A stretch of DNA of 64,000 nt from Caballeronia pedi (GTDB lineage Bacteria; Pseudomonadota; Gammaproteobacteria; Burkholderiales; Burkholderiaceae): contig NZ_FCOE02000001.1 of NCBI RefSeq assembly GCF_001544915.2, positions 124,001 through 188,000 on the forward strand, given 5' to 3'. The position numbers were made by a program, and so were the translations under genes. The notes beneath the pieces were generated by a model that was not told where the DNA came from, did not search any database, and saw nothing but the letters and a program-made list of their open reading frames with translations. Numbering within the stretch: the stretch's first letter is position 1; the number at the start of each line of letters is the position of its first letter. Positions 29,069 through 37,308 of the stretch are shown piece after piece.

Positions 29069-29998
29069 ATGAGCTGGCAAAGCGCGCTGGCGTGTTGGGT
29101 CGTGCGCAGGCGCATGCGTCCGCATTCGGCAGAACCCGAAGTCGATGTCGAACTGGCGCGAAACTACGCGTCGCGTCGAATCTGGTCGCCGCGTGTGCCG
29201 AAAGGCTGGCGGCTCGATATCCGCGATTCGAGCGCCGAAGCGCCACGACGCGGCGAATGGCTCACGCCGCCGGCAACTCCCCGCGCAACCATCCTCTATC
29301 TGCACGGCGGCGGCTATTACTTCTGCTCGCCGCGCAGTCATCGCGCGATCACGTTCGGGCTGGCCGTGCCGGCGAATGCGCGTGTCTTCTCGCTCGACTA
29401 TCGTCTTGCGCCCGAGCATCGCTTTCCCGCGGCGCTCGATGACAGCGTCGCCGCATACCGTCGCTTGCTGGAAGATGGCGTTCCCGCACAATCGATCGTG
29501 ATTGCCGGCGATTCAGCCGGCGGCGGTCTCGCGCTCGCAACGCTCCTCGCCGTACGCGACGCCCGCGACCCCCTACCCGCGGCGGGTGTTCTGTTCTCGC
29601 CGTGGACGGATCTGACCTGCGGCGGCGACTCGATGCGGACCAACGACGGACGTGACCCGATGTATCACGCGTCGGTGTTTCCGCGCGTGGCCGCCCAGTA
29701 TCTCGGCACTGCCGATGCACGCACGCCTTATGCATCGCCGCTGTTCGGCGCATTCGAAGGCTTGCCGCCGCTTCTGATCCAGGTCGGCGACACGGAATTG
29801 CTGCTCGACGATTCCACTCGCGTGGCTGCGCAAGCGCGCGCGGCGGGCGTGCGCGTCGAACTCGACATCTGGCGCGACGTCCCGCACATCTTCCAGATCT
29901 GGGCGCCGTTCATGCCAGAAGCGCGCGAGGCGCTCGCGCGCGCCGCCACGTTCATCGATGCGGCTGTTCATCGCCCGCCCAACACCTCGATCGTCTGA
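29069..29998 (+). CDS. Alpha/beta hydrolase, hormone-sensitive lipase (HSL) family esterase
   Basis: 309 residues. The oxyanion motif HGGGYYFCSP, nucleophile elbow GDSAGGG and C-terminal His of VPHIFQIWAP are all present, as is the usual Asp in QVGDTELLLDDS. HSL-family enzymes hydrolyse short-chain carboxyl esters in the cytosol. Its substrate is unknown. It overlaps the convergent EcsC gene by 31 bp at the 3' end. Confidence 0.93.
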   Translation: MSWQSALACWVVRRRMRPHSAEPEVDVELARNYASRRIWSPRVPKGWRLDIRDSSAEAPRRGEWLTPPATPRATILYLHGGGYYFCSPRSHRAITFGLAVPANARVFSLDYRLAPEHRFPAALDDSVAAYRRLLEDGVPAQSIVIAGDSAGGGLALATLLAVRDARDPLPAAGVLFSPWTDLTCGGDSMRTNDGRDPMYHASVFPRVAAQYLGTADARTPYASPLFGAFEGLPPLLIQVGDTELLLDDSTRVAAQARAAGVRVELDIWRDVPHIFQIWAPFMPEAREALARAATFIDAAVHRPPNTSIV

Positions 29999-30816
29999 TA
30001 AGCACGCTCGACCGCCGACGCGCCATAGCGCCGTTCCAGCCGGCGCACGGTGAAGTGGCCATGCGCCATCTGCTGAAAATGATCGATGAACACCGTGTTC
30101 ACCATCGCGCCGAGCACCGCGCCGATCGCCGGAATCGACTTCGCGGCGACCTGTTCGCTGACCTGCACCGAAAACCGCGACGCGATGGTCTGCAGAAACT
30201 TGAGCAGCGCCGTCGATCCGTGACTGCTCAGACCCTTCGCCGCGATCTCGTTGGTCGCGCGCGACACCGACTGCGCGAGCGCACTGCGCACGATGAAATA
30301 GCCGATATCGGCGCTGTCGTCGCTGGCTTTGGTGCCGCCCATGCCGAGCACCATCATGCATTGCAGTTGCGTATCGACGCGATGCACGTCCTCGCCCTCG
30401 CTGCGCGCGATGTCGCAGATGGAGCGGAACATCAGCGTGGTCGTGACCGGCAATTCGACCGGCAGCGCGAACAGCCCGAACGCGCCGCCCGCCGCGCCGG
30501 TCGTCGCGACAGCCAGTTTGTGCATCAGGTTGTGCGGCTTGTCGGGCGGCGGCGCGAGCAGCGAGTCCGACGGCGCGCTCTTGCCGATGGTGCGCAGCGC
30601 GAGCTGGAGGCACTTTTTGAGCGCGATTTGCGTCGCCTCGTCGACTTTCTCCTGCGCGACGGACGGCATGCGCCCCATCAGCTTTTCGATGGGCGCGCCG
30701 ACGACGCTCGCGAGCTTCATCGTCAGCGACGGGCTTTCCAGCAACTCCTTCGCGCGCGCCAAGGCCGCGAAATCGTCGGGCGTGAGCGGCGAGGTGATGA
30801 TCGGCGTCGGTTCCAT
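29968..30816 (-). CDS. EcsC family protein
   Basis: 282 residues from ATG 30816; an in-frame start 12 codons earlier is possible. Features are Ala/Gly-rich hydrophobic segments (VATTGAAGGAFGLFALPVELPVTTTLMFRS) and an amphipathic C-terminus, typical of EcsC proteins. The family is named after the third gene of the Bacillus ecs operon and its biochemical role is unsettled. The last 31 bp overlap the convergent esterase gene. It is divergent from the efflux gene at 30922. Confidence 0.87.
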   Translation of the reverse strand: MEPTPIITSPLTPDDFAALARAKELLESPSLTMKLASVVGAPIEKLMGRMPSVAQEKVDEATQIALKKCLQLALRTIGKSAPSDSLLAPPPDKPHNLMHKLAVATTGAAGGAFGLFALPVELPVTTTLMFRSICDIARSEGEDVHRVDTQLQCMMVLGMGGTKASDDSADIGYFIVRSALAQSVSRATNEIAAKGLSSHGSTALLKFLQTIASRFSVQVSEQVAAKSIPAIGAVLGAMVNTVFIDHFQQMAHGHFTVRRLERRYGASAVERAYQTIEVLGGR

Positions 30817-30876
30817 GCGATGTTTTCTGTCCGGTGAAGGGTAAATTGCCATGCAGATTAGAGCGCAACACCGTGC

Positions 30877-30904
30877 TATGATTCCATTTCCGTTGACTAG
30901 TCAA
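30877..30904 (+). promoter_or_regulatory. Putative -10 and MarR-type operator of the efflux operon
   Basis: TATGAT (30877-30882) is a good -10 hexamer. The perfect 12-bp palindrome TTGACTAGTCAA (30893-30904) follows at the expected transcription start and ends 17 bp before the MFS ATG. This palindrome type is a common MarR-family site, and a marR-like gene ends the operon. Confidence 0.6.
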
Positions 30905-30921
30905 TCATTGCGCCCACAAAG

Positions 30922-32517
30922 ATGGCCGTTCACACAGCCGCGCATCATTCCAGCGGACAAGTCCTGCCGTTCCGCGAATCCCTCATGGCGATGCTGGGCG
31001 TCTCGTTCGTCACGATGCTCGTCGCGCTCGATCAGACGGTGGTCGGCACCGCGCTGCCTACTATCGTCGCCGAACTCAAGGGTTTCGATCTCTACGCGTG
31101 GGTCGCCACGTCGTATCTTCTGACTTCCGTCATCACCGTGCCGATTTTCGGGCGGCTCGGCGACTATTACGGCCGCAAGCCGTTCGTGATCGCGTCGATT
31201 GTCGTGTTCACCGTCGCGTCCGTGCTCTGCGGGCTCGCCAACAGCATGATGTTCCTCGTGCTCGCGCGCGGCTTGCAGGGCATCGGCGGCGGGATGCTGG
31301 TCGGCACGGCGTTCGCGTGCATCGCCGATCTCTTTCCGGACAATGTCGTGCGCCTGCGCTGGCAAGTGCTGATGAGCTCCGCGTTCGGCATCGCCAATGC
31401 GGTCGGGCCGTCGCTCGGCGGCATTCTCACGCAATACTACGGCTGGCGTTCGGTGTTCTATGTCAATTTGCCGGTGGGCATCGTGTCGCTCTTTTTCGTA
31501 TGGCGGTTTCTGCCGCATCTGCGCCACGTCGCGCATGAAGGCAAGATGCGCCTCGACTGGCCGGGCGCGGTGCTGATCGCGATCGCGCTCGGCGCGCTGC
31601 AATTGTTCGTCGAAATGCTGCCGAAGCACGGCCTCGGCGCGGAAACCGCCGCGCTGCTCGCGATGAGCGTCGCGGCCGGTTTCGCGCTGTGGAAATGGGA
31701 GATGCGCTGCGATTACGCGATCCTGCCCGTCGACATGTTCCGCAACAAGGCGCTCGCCGCGCTCTTCACGCTCGCGATTCTCGGCGGCTTCACGATGTTC
31801 TCGCTGTTGTTCTACGCGCCGCTGCTGTTCCAGGGCGGCTTCGGCATGTCGCCGAAGGATGCGGGCATGATGATCACGCCGCTTGTCGTGTTCATCACGA
31901 TCGGCAGTATCGTCAACGGGCGCATCGTGACGCGTCTGAAGAACGCCAACCTGATGCTGTACGTCGGCTTCTCGCTGCTAGCCGTGTCGTGCCTGGGCGT
32001 GGTCGTCGCCACGCATGACATGCCGCGCGCGCTGCTGCTCGTGATCATGCTGCTCGGCGGCCTCGGCCTCGGCTTCGTGATGCCGAATCTCACCGTGTTC
32101 GCGCAGCAGACGGCGGGGCGCGCGCATCTCGGCATCGCGACCGCGTTGCTGCAATCGCTGCGCATGATCGGCGGGATGATCGGCACCGCGCTGACCGGCA
32201 CGCTCGTAAGCCATCTCTATGCGAGCGGCGTGAATCTCGCGCTCGAAAAGGATCGCGCGCTGCATTGGACCGGCGATCTCTCCGACCCGCAAATCCTCAT
32301 CAATCGCGACGGCCAGCAGGCGCTGCTCGCGCAATTGACGGCGGCGGGCCACAACGGCGCGATGCTGCTCGAAGCCGCGCGCGAAGCGCTCGTCGCGGCG
32401 ATACACATTGGCCTTGCGCTGGCGGCGCTGGTCGCGGTGGTGTCGGTGTGGCAGTCGCGTCGCGTGCCGCCGGTGCGACTGAAAGGGCCGCAGGAGCCGA
32501 CGATCCTCGCCGAATGA
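30922..32517 (+). CDS. MFS drug efflux transporter, DHA2 (14-TM) family
   Basis: 531 residues with 14 hydrophobic helices. Motif D1 near the first helix reads LDQTVVGTALPTI, motif A is GRLGDYYGRKP and motif C is GIANAVGPSLGGILTQYYGWRSVFYVNLPVG. DHA2 proteins (EmrB, QacA) export hydrophobic drugs by proton antiport at the inner membrane. No EmrA-type partner gene is adjacent. The MarR gene overlaps its stop by four bases (ATGA), so regulator and pump are translationally coupled. Confidence 0.94.
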   Translation: MAVHTAAHHSSGQVLPFRESLMAMLGVSFVTMLVALDQTVVGTALPTIVAELKGFDLYAWVATSYLLTSVITVPIFGRLGDYYGRKPFVIASIVVFTVASVLCGLANSMMFLVLARGLQGIGGGMLVGTAFACIADLFPDNVVRLRWQVLMSSAFGIANAVGPSLGGILTQYYGWRSVFYVNLPVGIVSLFFVWRFLPHLRHVAHEGKMRLDWPGAVLIAIALGALQLFVEMLPKHGLGAETAALLAMSVAAGFALWKWEMRCDYAILPVDMFRNKALAALFTLAILGGFTMFSLLFYAPLLFQGGFGMSPKDAGMMITPLVVFITIGSIVNGRIVTRLKNANLMLYVGFSLLAVSCLGVVVATHDMPRALLLVIMLLGGLGLGFVMPNLTVFAQQTAGRAHLGIATALLQSLRMIGGMIGTALTGTLVSHLYASGVNLALEKDRALHWTGDLSDPQILINRDGQQALLAQLTAAGHNGAMLLEAAREALVAAIHIGLALAALVAVVSVWQSRRVPPVRLKGPQEPTILAE

Positions 32518-33005
32518 CTACGGAAATCGAAAGCATGAATGAACAGGACCGTATCGCCGTCGTGCAGCAGTTCGGGCGCACGTATCGCGCGTTCATGTCG
32601 GCGTTCGAGGCGGCCGTCGGTCAGCCGATGCCGCGCTGGCGCATCCTGCTCGCGCTGCACGAGCACGCCGGCGTGCTGTCGCAGAAGAAACTCGTCGAGC
32701 GCCTGAAGGTGGACCCGGGCGCGCTGACGCGGCAACTGAAGACGCTGGAAGGGCTGGGCTGGATCGTGCGCAGCGTCGACGCGCGCGACAACCGCGTGTC
32801 GAATGTCGCGCTGACCGCGCAAGGGCGCGCGATCGCCGAACAAGGCTTGCCGCGACGCAACGCGTTCCTGCACGACACGATGGCATCGCTGCCCGACGAG
32901 GCCATCGAAGCCTTGTCGAGCGCGCTGCACATGTTCGAGGGACGCATTCAGGAAGTGGCGGCGGCCAATGCGTCGCAAGCGGCCGCCGTCGAAGAGAAAG
33001 CTTAG
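32514..33005 (+). CDS. MarR family transcriptional regulator
   Basis: 163 residues from the ATG that overlaps the pump stop; a second ATG at 32535 is possible. The winged helix reads LSQKKLVERLKVDPGALTRQLKTLEGLGWIVRSVDARDNR, with the conserved DxRxxR wing. MarR proteins are dimeric repressors released by phenolic or drug-like ligands. By position it should repress the operon through TTGACTAGTCAA upstream of the pump. It overlaps the convergent deaminase gene by four bases. Confidence 0.94.
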   Translation: MTTEIESMNEQDRIAVVQQFGRTYRAFMSAFEAAVGQPMPRWRILLALHEHAGVLSQKKLVERLKVDPGALTRQLKTLEGLGWIVRSVDARDNRVSNVALTAQGRAIAEQGLPRRNAFLHDTMASLPDEAIEALSSALHMFEGRIQEVAAANASQAAAVEEKA

Positions 33006-34276
33006 AAAAACGTTTCGATCACTTCGGTGACGCGATACTTCGGATCGACGACGAGAATCTGACGCCACTTGTCGAAGGTCAGGCACGGATGCGAGATGTC
33101 GAACGCGATCATGTCGCCGACCTTCACGTCGTCGCCCGGCTTGATGCGCAGGTACGCGTGCTGATCCATCAGGCCGAAAATCTCCCAGCCTTCATCGGAC
33201 GCGATATCGCGCGGCGCCTCATTGCCCGGACGATAATGCTTCGCCGGCTCCGGCATGCCCGCATCGAACGCGGAATCGCGCTTGCCGAGCCCGATGATCA
33301 CGCGATCCGGCTCCGGAATCGACTGCACGTACGCCCACAGTTGCAGCGCGGGCTTCAGGCCTTGCCCCATTTTCTTCGCGATCGGATTGCGCGCGAAGAT
33401 CTCGTTTTGCGCTTTCTTGTAGATGCCGACGTCGTGCGTCAGATAGCAGCCCGGACGCAGCACGACCTCGATCGCATCGCTGTGCGCCTTGGCGAATTCA
33501 TCGGCGACGACGTCGTACCACGCCGATCCCGCGCCCGAGAGAATCGCGGGCTTGCGCGCGATTTTGCCTTCGGCGATCAGCTTGCGCGTGACATCGACGG
33601 CGCTTTGCAAAAACTCGCGCACCTTCGTTTCGTCCTGCAGCACGCCTTCATACAGCTCGATGCCCGCCAGCTCGATCGTGTCCGGCCAGCGCGCGATCGC
33701 GGCGAGCACGGCATCGCACTGCGCGTCGTCGCGCACGCCCGTGCGTCCGCCCGGCACGCCCAGTTCGATCAGTACGTTCAGCTTCTTGCGCACCGAACTG
33801 AAGAATTCGCCGAGTTGATCGACGCCATCGGCGGAATCGACCAGACAGAAGAACTCGAAGTTCGGATCGGTGAGCAATTCGGCGATCATGCCCATGTTGC
33901 GTTTGCCGACGAGCTGATTCGCCATCAGGATGCGATGCACGCCGCCGCGATACGCCGCGCGCACCTGATGCGCGGTCGCGAGCGTGATGCCCCACGCGCC
34001 CGTTTCGAGCTGACGGCGAAAGAGTTGCGGCGCCATGGTCGTCTTGCCGTGCGGCGCGAGCTTCACGCCGTACTCGCCGACGAATGCCTGCATCCACTTC
34101 AGGTTATGTTCGATGCGATCGGAATAGAGCACGGCGGCGGGCAGACTCACGTCCTCTTCGAGCAGACTCCATTGCAGGCGCGACGCGTCCTGCAACTGGA
34201 TGCTCGTACCCGGCACCATGCCGAGACCTTTGCCGAACGGGTCGATCGTGGCGTTCTGATAGTTTGTAACTTTCAT
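33002..34276 (-). CDS. PLP-dependent D-amino-acid deaminase (D-serine dehydratase/D-threonine aldolase-like)
   Basis: 424 residues. An alanine-racemase-type N-terminal barrel carries Lys78 in LAPHGKTTMAP, the expected PLP Schiff-base lysine. A D-serine-dehydratase-like C-terminal domain carries the HPC metal-ligand motif (ISHPCLTFDKW). The family removes ammonia from D-serine or D-threonine, or splits beta-hydroxy D-amino acids. The cluster context (RpiR regulator, N-acyl-D-amino-acid deacylase, RidA) favours deamination of D-amino acids. It is transcribed away from the regulator, sharing a 145-bp promoter region. Confidence 0.88.
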   Translation of the reverse strand: MKVTNYQNATIDPFGKGLGMVPGTSIQLQDASRLQWSLLEEDVSLPAAVLYSDRIEHNLKWMQAFVGEYGVKLAPHGKTTMAPQLFRRQLETGAWGITLATAHQVRAAYRGGVHRILMANQLVGKRNMGMIAELLTDPNFEFFCLVDSADGVDQLGEFFSSVRKKLNVLIELGVPGGRTGVRDDAQCDAVLAAIARWPDTIELAGIELYEGVLQDETKVREFLQSAVDVTRKLIAEGKIARKPAILSGAGSAWYDVVADEFAKAHSDAIEVVLRPGCYLTHDVGIYKKAQNEIFARNPIAKKMGQGLKPALQLWAYVQSIPEPDRVIIGLGKRDSAFDAGMPEPAKHYRPGNEAPRDIASDEGWEIFGLMDQHAYLRIKPGDDVKVGDMIAFDISHPCLTFDKWRQILVVDPKYRVTEVIETFF

Positions 34277-34336
34277 GTGCTGCTACTCCATCGTCCGTTT
34301 AAATAAACCCCGTGCACGATCCAATGCGCATCAGAG

Positions 34337-34366
34337 TTGACGGTGCTATGTTAACCAAAGTAGCAT
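34337..34366 (+). promoter_or_regulatory. Putative sigma-70 promoter of the RpiR/D-aminoacylase operon
   Basis: TTGACG (34337-34342) and TAGCAT (34361-34366) are 18 bp apart and point toward the RpiR gene 55 bp downstream. The TGCTA/TAGCA arms (34344-34348, 34361-34365) add a second symmetry. Confidence 0.5.
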
Positions 34367-34378
34367 CCGTGATGGAAA

Positions 34379-34393
34379 TGTTATTTAGTAACA
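34379..34393. promoter_or_regulatory. Candidate RpiR operator
   Basis: TGTTA-TTTAG-TAACA, perfect 5-bp arms, just downstream of the predicted transcription start and 28 bp before the regulator ATG. Its place suits repression of the divergent deaminase and deacylase genes. Confidence 0.45.
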
Positions 34394-34421
34394 CAGACCT
34401 CAGGTAAACCCTCAAACCGAC

Positions 34422-35318
34422 ATGAACGGCCACGCCGACCCGCTCAGTTTCGACATCGTCGCACGCATCGCGGAGCGCGCGCCCGAGTTGCGCGGCGCCG
34501 AGCGCAAGGTCGCCGCGCTGATTCTCGACGACCTGACGGGCGCATCGCGCGCGAGCATCGGCGCGCTGGCCGACAAGGCGGAGGTGAGCGTCGCCACGGT
34601 GACGCGTTTCGCGAAGGCCGTCGGCTGCGCGGACGTGCGCGAACTGAAGCTGCGGCTCGCGCAGGCGGCGGCGGTCGGCCAGCGTTTCCTGACGCGCCGT
34701 CCGGACGAAGGCGATGCGGCGCCCGATACGCTCGCCGCGCGCATCTTCGACGAAGTGCAGGCGACGCTCGCGCAGAATCAGGGGGCGCTTGCCGCCGCGC
34801 CGATCGCTCAGGCGGCCGACACGCTCGCCGCGGCCTCGATGATCTACGTGTTCGGCATGGGCGGCGGCTCGACCGCGCTCGCCGATGAAATGCGCTTTCG
34901 CCTCGTGCGGCTCGGCCGGCCGGTTGCGTCGTATCAGGACGGGCTGTTGCAACGCATGGTCGCGTCGACCTTGTCGAAAGAGCACGTCGTGATCGCGCTG
35001 TCGGTGACGGGGCATACGCCCGAGATCGTCGAAAGCTGCGGGCTCGCGAAACAGTACGGCGCGCGCGTGATTGCGCTGACCGCGCCCGCGTCGCCGCTCG
35101 GCGCGCTCGCGGACTGGCTGATTCCGGTCATCGCGATCGAAACGGACTTCATCTACAAACCGTCGTCGTCGCGCTACGCGATGATGATGGCGCTCGATTT
35201 GCTCGTCACCGAACTGGCCGTCAAGCAGGCCGATCACAGCCGCGAACTCCTGCGCCGCATGAAGCACGCGCTCGATTCGCATCGCGGCGGCGGCGAGCGT
35301 CAACCCTTGGGAGACTGA
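34422..35318 (+). CDS. MurR/RpiR family regulator with SIS domain
   Basis: 298 residues: an N-terminal helix-turn-helix of the RpiR type (ELRGAERKVAALILDDL, KAEVSVATVTRFAKAVGC) and a SIS phosphosugar-binding domain (IYVFGMGGGSTALADEMRFRLVRLG, VIALSVTGHTPEI). Most relatives sense phosphosugars, but related ones control D-amino-acid and peptidoglycan-derived substrate genes. The deacylase gene starts three bases after its stop, so the two are coupled. It likely controls both divergent arms of the cluster. Confidence 0.93.
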   Translation: MNGHADPLSFDIVARIAERAPELRGAERKVAALILDDLTGASRASIGALADKAEVSVATVTRFAKAVGCADVRELKLRLAQAAAVGQRFLTRRPDEGDAAPDTLAARIFDEVQATLAQNQGALAAAPIAQAADTLAAASMIYVFGMGGGSTALADEMRFRLVRLGRPVASYQDGLLQRMVASTLSKEHVVIALSVTGHTPEIVESCGLAKQYGARVIALTAPASPLGALADWLIPVIAIETDFIYKPSSSRYAMMMALDLLVTELAVKQADHSRELLRRMKHALDSHRGGGERQPLGD

Positions 35319-35320
35319 CC

Positions 35321-36799
35321 ATGGAAAAGTGCGACACGCTGATCGTTGGCGCGCGCCTGATCGACGGCACGGGCGCGCCCGCCGTCCTGCGCGATGTAGC
35401 GGTGCGCGACGGGCGCATCGTCGCGATCGAGGCGCCGGGCGGCCTGTCCGGCTGGAGCGCCGACGCAACCTTCGACGCCGAGGGCAAAGTGCTCGCGCCC
35501 GGTTTCATCGACGTTCACACGCATGACGACACGCACGTGATCCGCTCGCCGCAGATGATGCCGAAGATCACGCAGGGCGTGACGACGGTGATCGTCGGCA
35601 ATTGCGGGATCAGCGCGTCGCCGGTGACGCTCAAGGGCGATCCGCCCGATCCGATGAACCTGCTCGGCGACGCCGCCGCGTTCAGATATCCGACCTTCGC
35701 CGCTTATGTCGACGCCGTCAACGAGGCGCAACCGACGGTGAACGTCGGCGCGCTGATCGGCCATACGGCGTTGCGCAACAACCATATGGACCGGCTGGAT
35801 CGCGCGGCTTCCGGCGATGAAGTCGCGGCCATGCGCGCGCAGCTCGAAGAAGCGCTGGATAACGGCGCGCTCGGTTTGTCGAGCGGGCTCGCATATGGAT
35901 CGGCGTTCAACGCGCCGCCGGAAGAAGTGCAGGCGCTGGCCGAGCCGCTCGCGAAGGCGGGCGCGCTCTACACGACGCACATGCGCACCGAATTCGACGC
36001 GATCCTCGACGCGATGGACGAGGCGTATCGCGTCGGCCGCCATGCGCGCGTGCCGGTGGTGATTTCGCATCTGAAATGCGCGGGGCCGTCGAACTGGGGG
36101 CGCAGCACGGAAGTGCTGAAGTCGATCGAAACCACGCGCGACGGCCAGCCGGTCGGCTGCGATTGCTACCCGTACAACCGCAGTTCGTCGACGCTCGACC
36201 TGAAGCAGGTGACGGGCGATATCGACATCACGATCACATGGTCGACGCCGCATCCGGAAATGGCGGGCAAACTGATCCGCGAAGTCGCCGACGAATGGCA
36301 GGTCAGCCAGCAGGAAGCCGGGAAGCGCCTGCAACCGGCGGGCGCGGTGTATCACAACATGTCGGAAGACGACGTGCGGCGCATCCTCTCGCATCCCGCG
36401 ACGATGGTCGGCTCGGACGGCTTGCCGAACGATCCGCTGCCGCATCCGCGTCTGTGGGGCGCGTTTCCGCGCGTGCTCGGCCACTATGCGCGCGATACGG
36501 CGCTGATTCCGCTCGAAGAGGCGGTGCGCAAGATGACGAGTCTGTCGGCGCGTCGTTTCGGTTTGACGGAGCGTGGCGAGGTGAAGCTCGGCTATCACGC
36601 GGATCTGGTCGTGTTCGATCCCGAGCGCGTGCGCGATGCCGCGACGTTCGCCGAGCCGCAACAGGCGGCGGACGGCATCGACGCGGTGTGGGTGAATGGC
36701 GTTTTGACGTATCGCGAGCGGGCCGTGACCGGCGCGCGCGCGGGACGTTTCGTGGCGCGCGGTTCCGCATCCAGGCTGGATGCGCAGGGCGCGTTTTGA
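35321..36799 (+). CDS. N-acyl-D-amino-acid deacylase (D-aminoacylase)
   Basis: 492 residues of the amidohydrolase superfamily. Metal ligands are visible as His66/His68 (DVHTHDDTH), the bridging Cys95 (VGNCGISAS), His of VISHLKCAG and Asp of MVGSDGLPNDPLPHP. It cleaves N-acyl-D-amino acids into a fatty or acetyl acid and the free D-amino acid in the cytosol. It is coupled to the RpiR gene and followed by RidA after 32 bp. Chirality of the substrate is from the family, not from the sequence. Confidence 0.93.
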   Translation: MEKCDTLIVGARLIDGTGAPAVLRDVAVRDGRIVAIEAPGGLSGWSADATFDAEGKVLAPGFIDVHTHDDTHVIRSPQMMPKITQGVTTVIVGNCGISASPVTLKGDPPDPMNLLGDAAAFRYPTFAAYVDAVNEAQPTVNVGALIGHTALRNNHMDRLDRAASGDEVAAMRAQLEEALDNGALGLSSGLAYGSAFNAPPEEVQALAEPLAKAGALYTTHMRTEFDAILDAMDEAYRVGRHARVPVVISHLKCAGPSNWGRSTEVLKSIETTRDGQPVGCDCYPYNRSSSTLDLKQVTGDIDITITWSTPHPEMAGKLIREVADEWQVSQQEAGKRLQPAGAVYHNMSEDDVRRILSHPATMVGSDGLPNDPLPHPRLWGAFPRVLGHYARDTALIPLEEAVRKMTSLSARRFGLTERGEVKLGYHADLVVFDPERVRDAATFAEPQQAADGIDAVWVNGVLTYRERAVTGARAGRFVARGSASRLDAQGAF

Positions 36800-36831
36800 G
36801 AATTTGTTTGAGTCAGGAAAAGGAGTTGAAG

Positions 36832-37209
36832 ATGAAGCGTTATGGCGTTGAAGGTGGCAAGGGACAAGGCGGCGCGCATATGCCGTTCGCACGCGCGGTC
36901 GAGGCGGATGGCTGGCTGTTCGTATCGGGCCAGACGCCGATGGAAAACGGCGAGGTGATCAACGGCTGCATCGTCGAGCAATCGCACAAGGCGATTCAGA
37001 ACGTGCTCGCGATTCTGAAGGAAGCGGGTTACGGGACGGAGCACGTGGTGCGCTGCGGCGTGTGGCTGGATGATCCGCGCGATTTTGCTTCGTTCAACAA
37101 GGTGTTCAAGGAGTACTTCGGCGCGAATCCGCCGGCGCGCGCGTGTGTCGTGTCGTCGATGGTGATCGACTGCAAGGTCGAAGTGGATTGCGTGGCTTAT
37201 AAGAAGTAG
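36832..37209 (+). CDS. RidA family enamine/imine deaminase
   Basis: 125 residues, ATG 36832 preceded by AAAAGGAG. The fold hallmarks FVSGQTPMENGEVINGCIVEQSHKAIQNVLAIL and the C-terminal PPARACVVSSMVI are present; Arg of PARACV is the carboxylate-binding residue. RidA enzymes hydrolyse reactive 2-aminoacrylate and related enamines made by PLP-dependent dehydratases. In this cluster it would clear the product of the deaminase on the opposite strand. It is the last gene of its operon. Confidence 0.94.
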   Translation: MKRYGVEGGKGQGGAHMPFARAVEADGWLFVSGQTPMENGEVINGCIVEQSHKAIQNVLAILKEAGYGTEHVVRCGVWLDDPRDFASFNKVFKEYFGANPPARACVVSSMVIDCKVEVDCVAYKK

Positions 37210-37268
37210 GAGGCTCAGTGAGTCCGGGCGCGATGCCTGTACTTGCCCTTTCTGACGAGTGAGAGAAT

Positions 37269-37295
37269 GGCCGCACGCCTTGCCAGGCTGCGGCC
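37269..37295. terminator. Weak hairpin between RidA and lipoprotein genes
   Basis: Perfect 7-bp arms GGCCGCA/TGCGGCC around a 13-base loop between two convergent stops. There is no T-run on either side, so any terminator activity is uncertain. Confidence 0.3.
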
Positions 37296-37308
37296 GTCGA
37301 AAAGCGGC

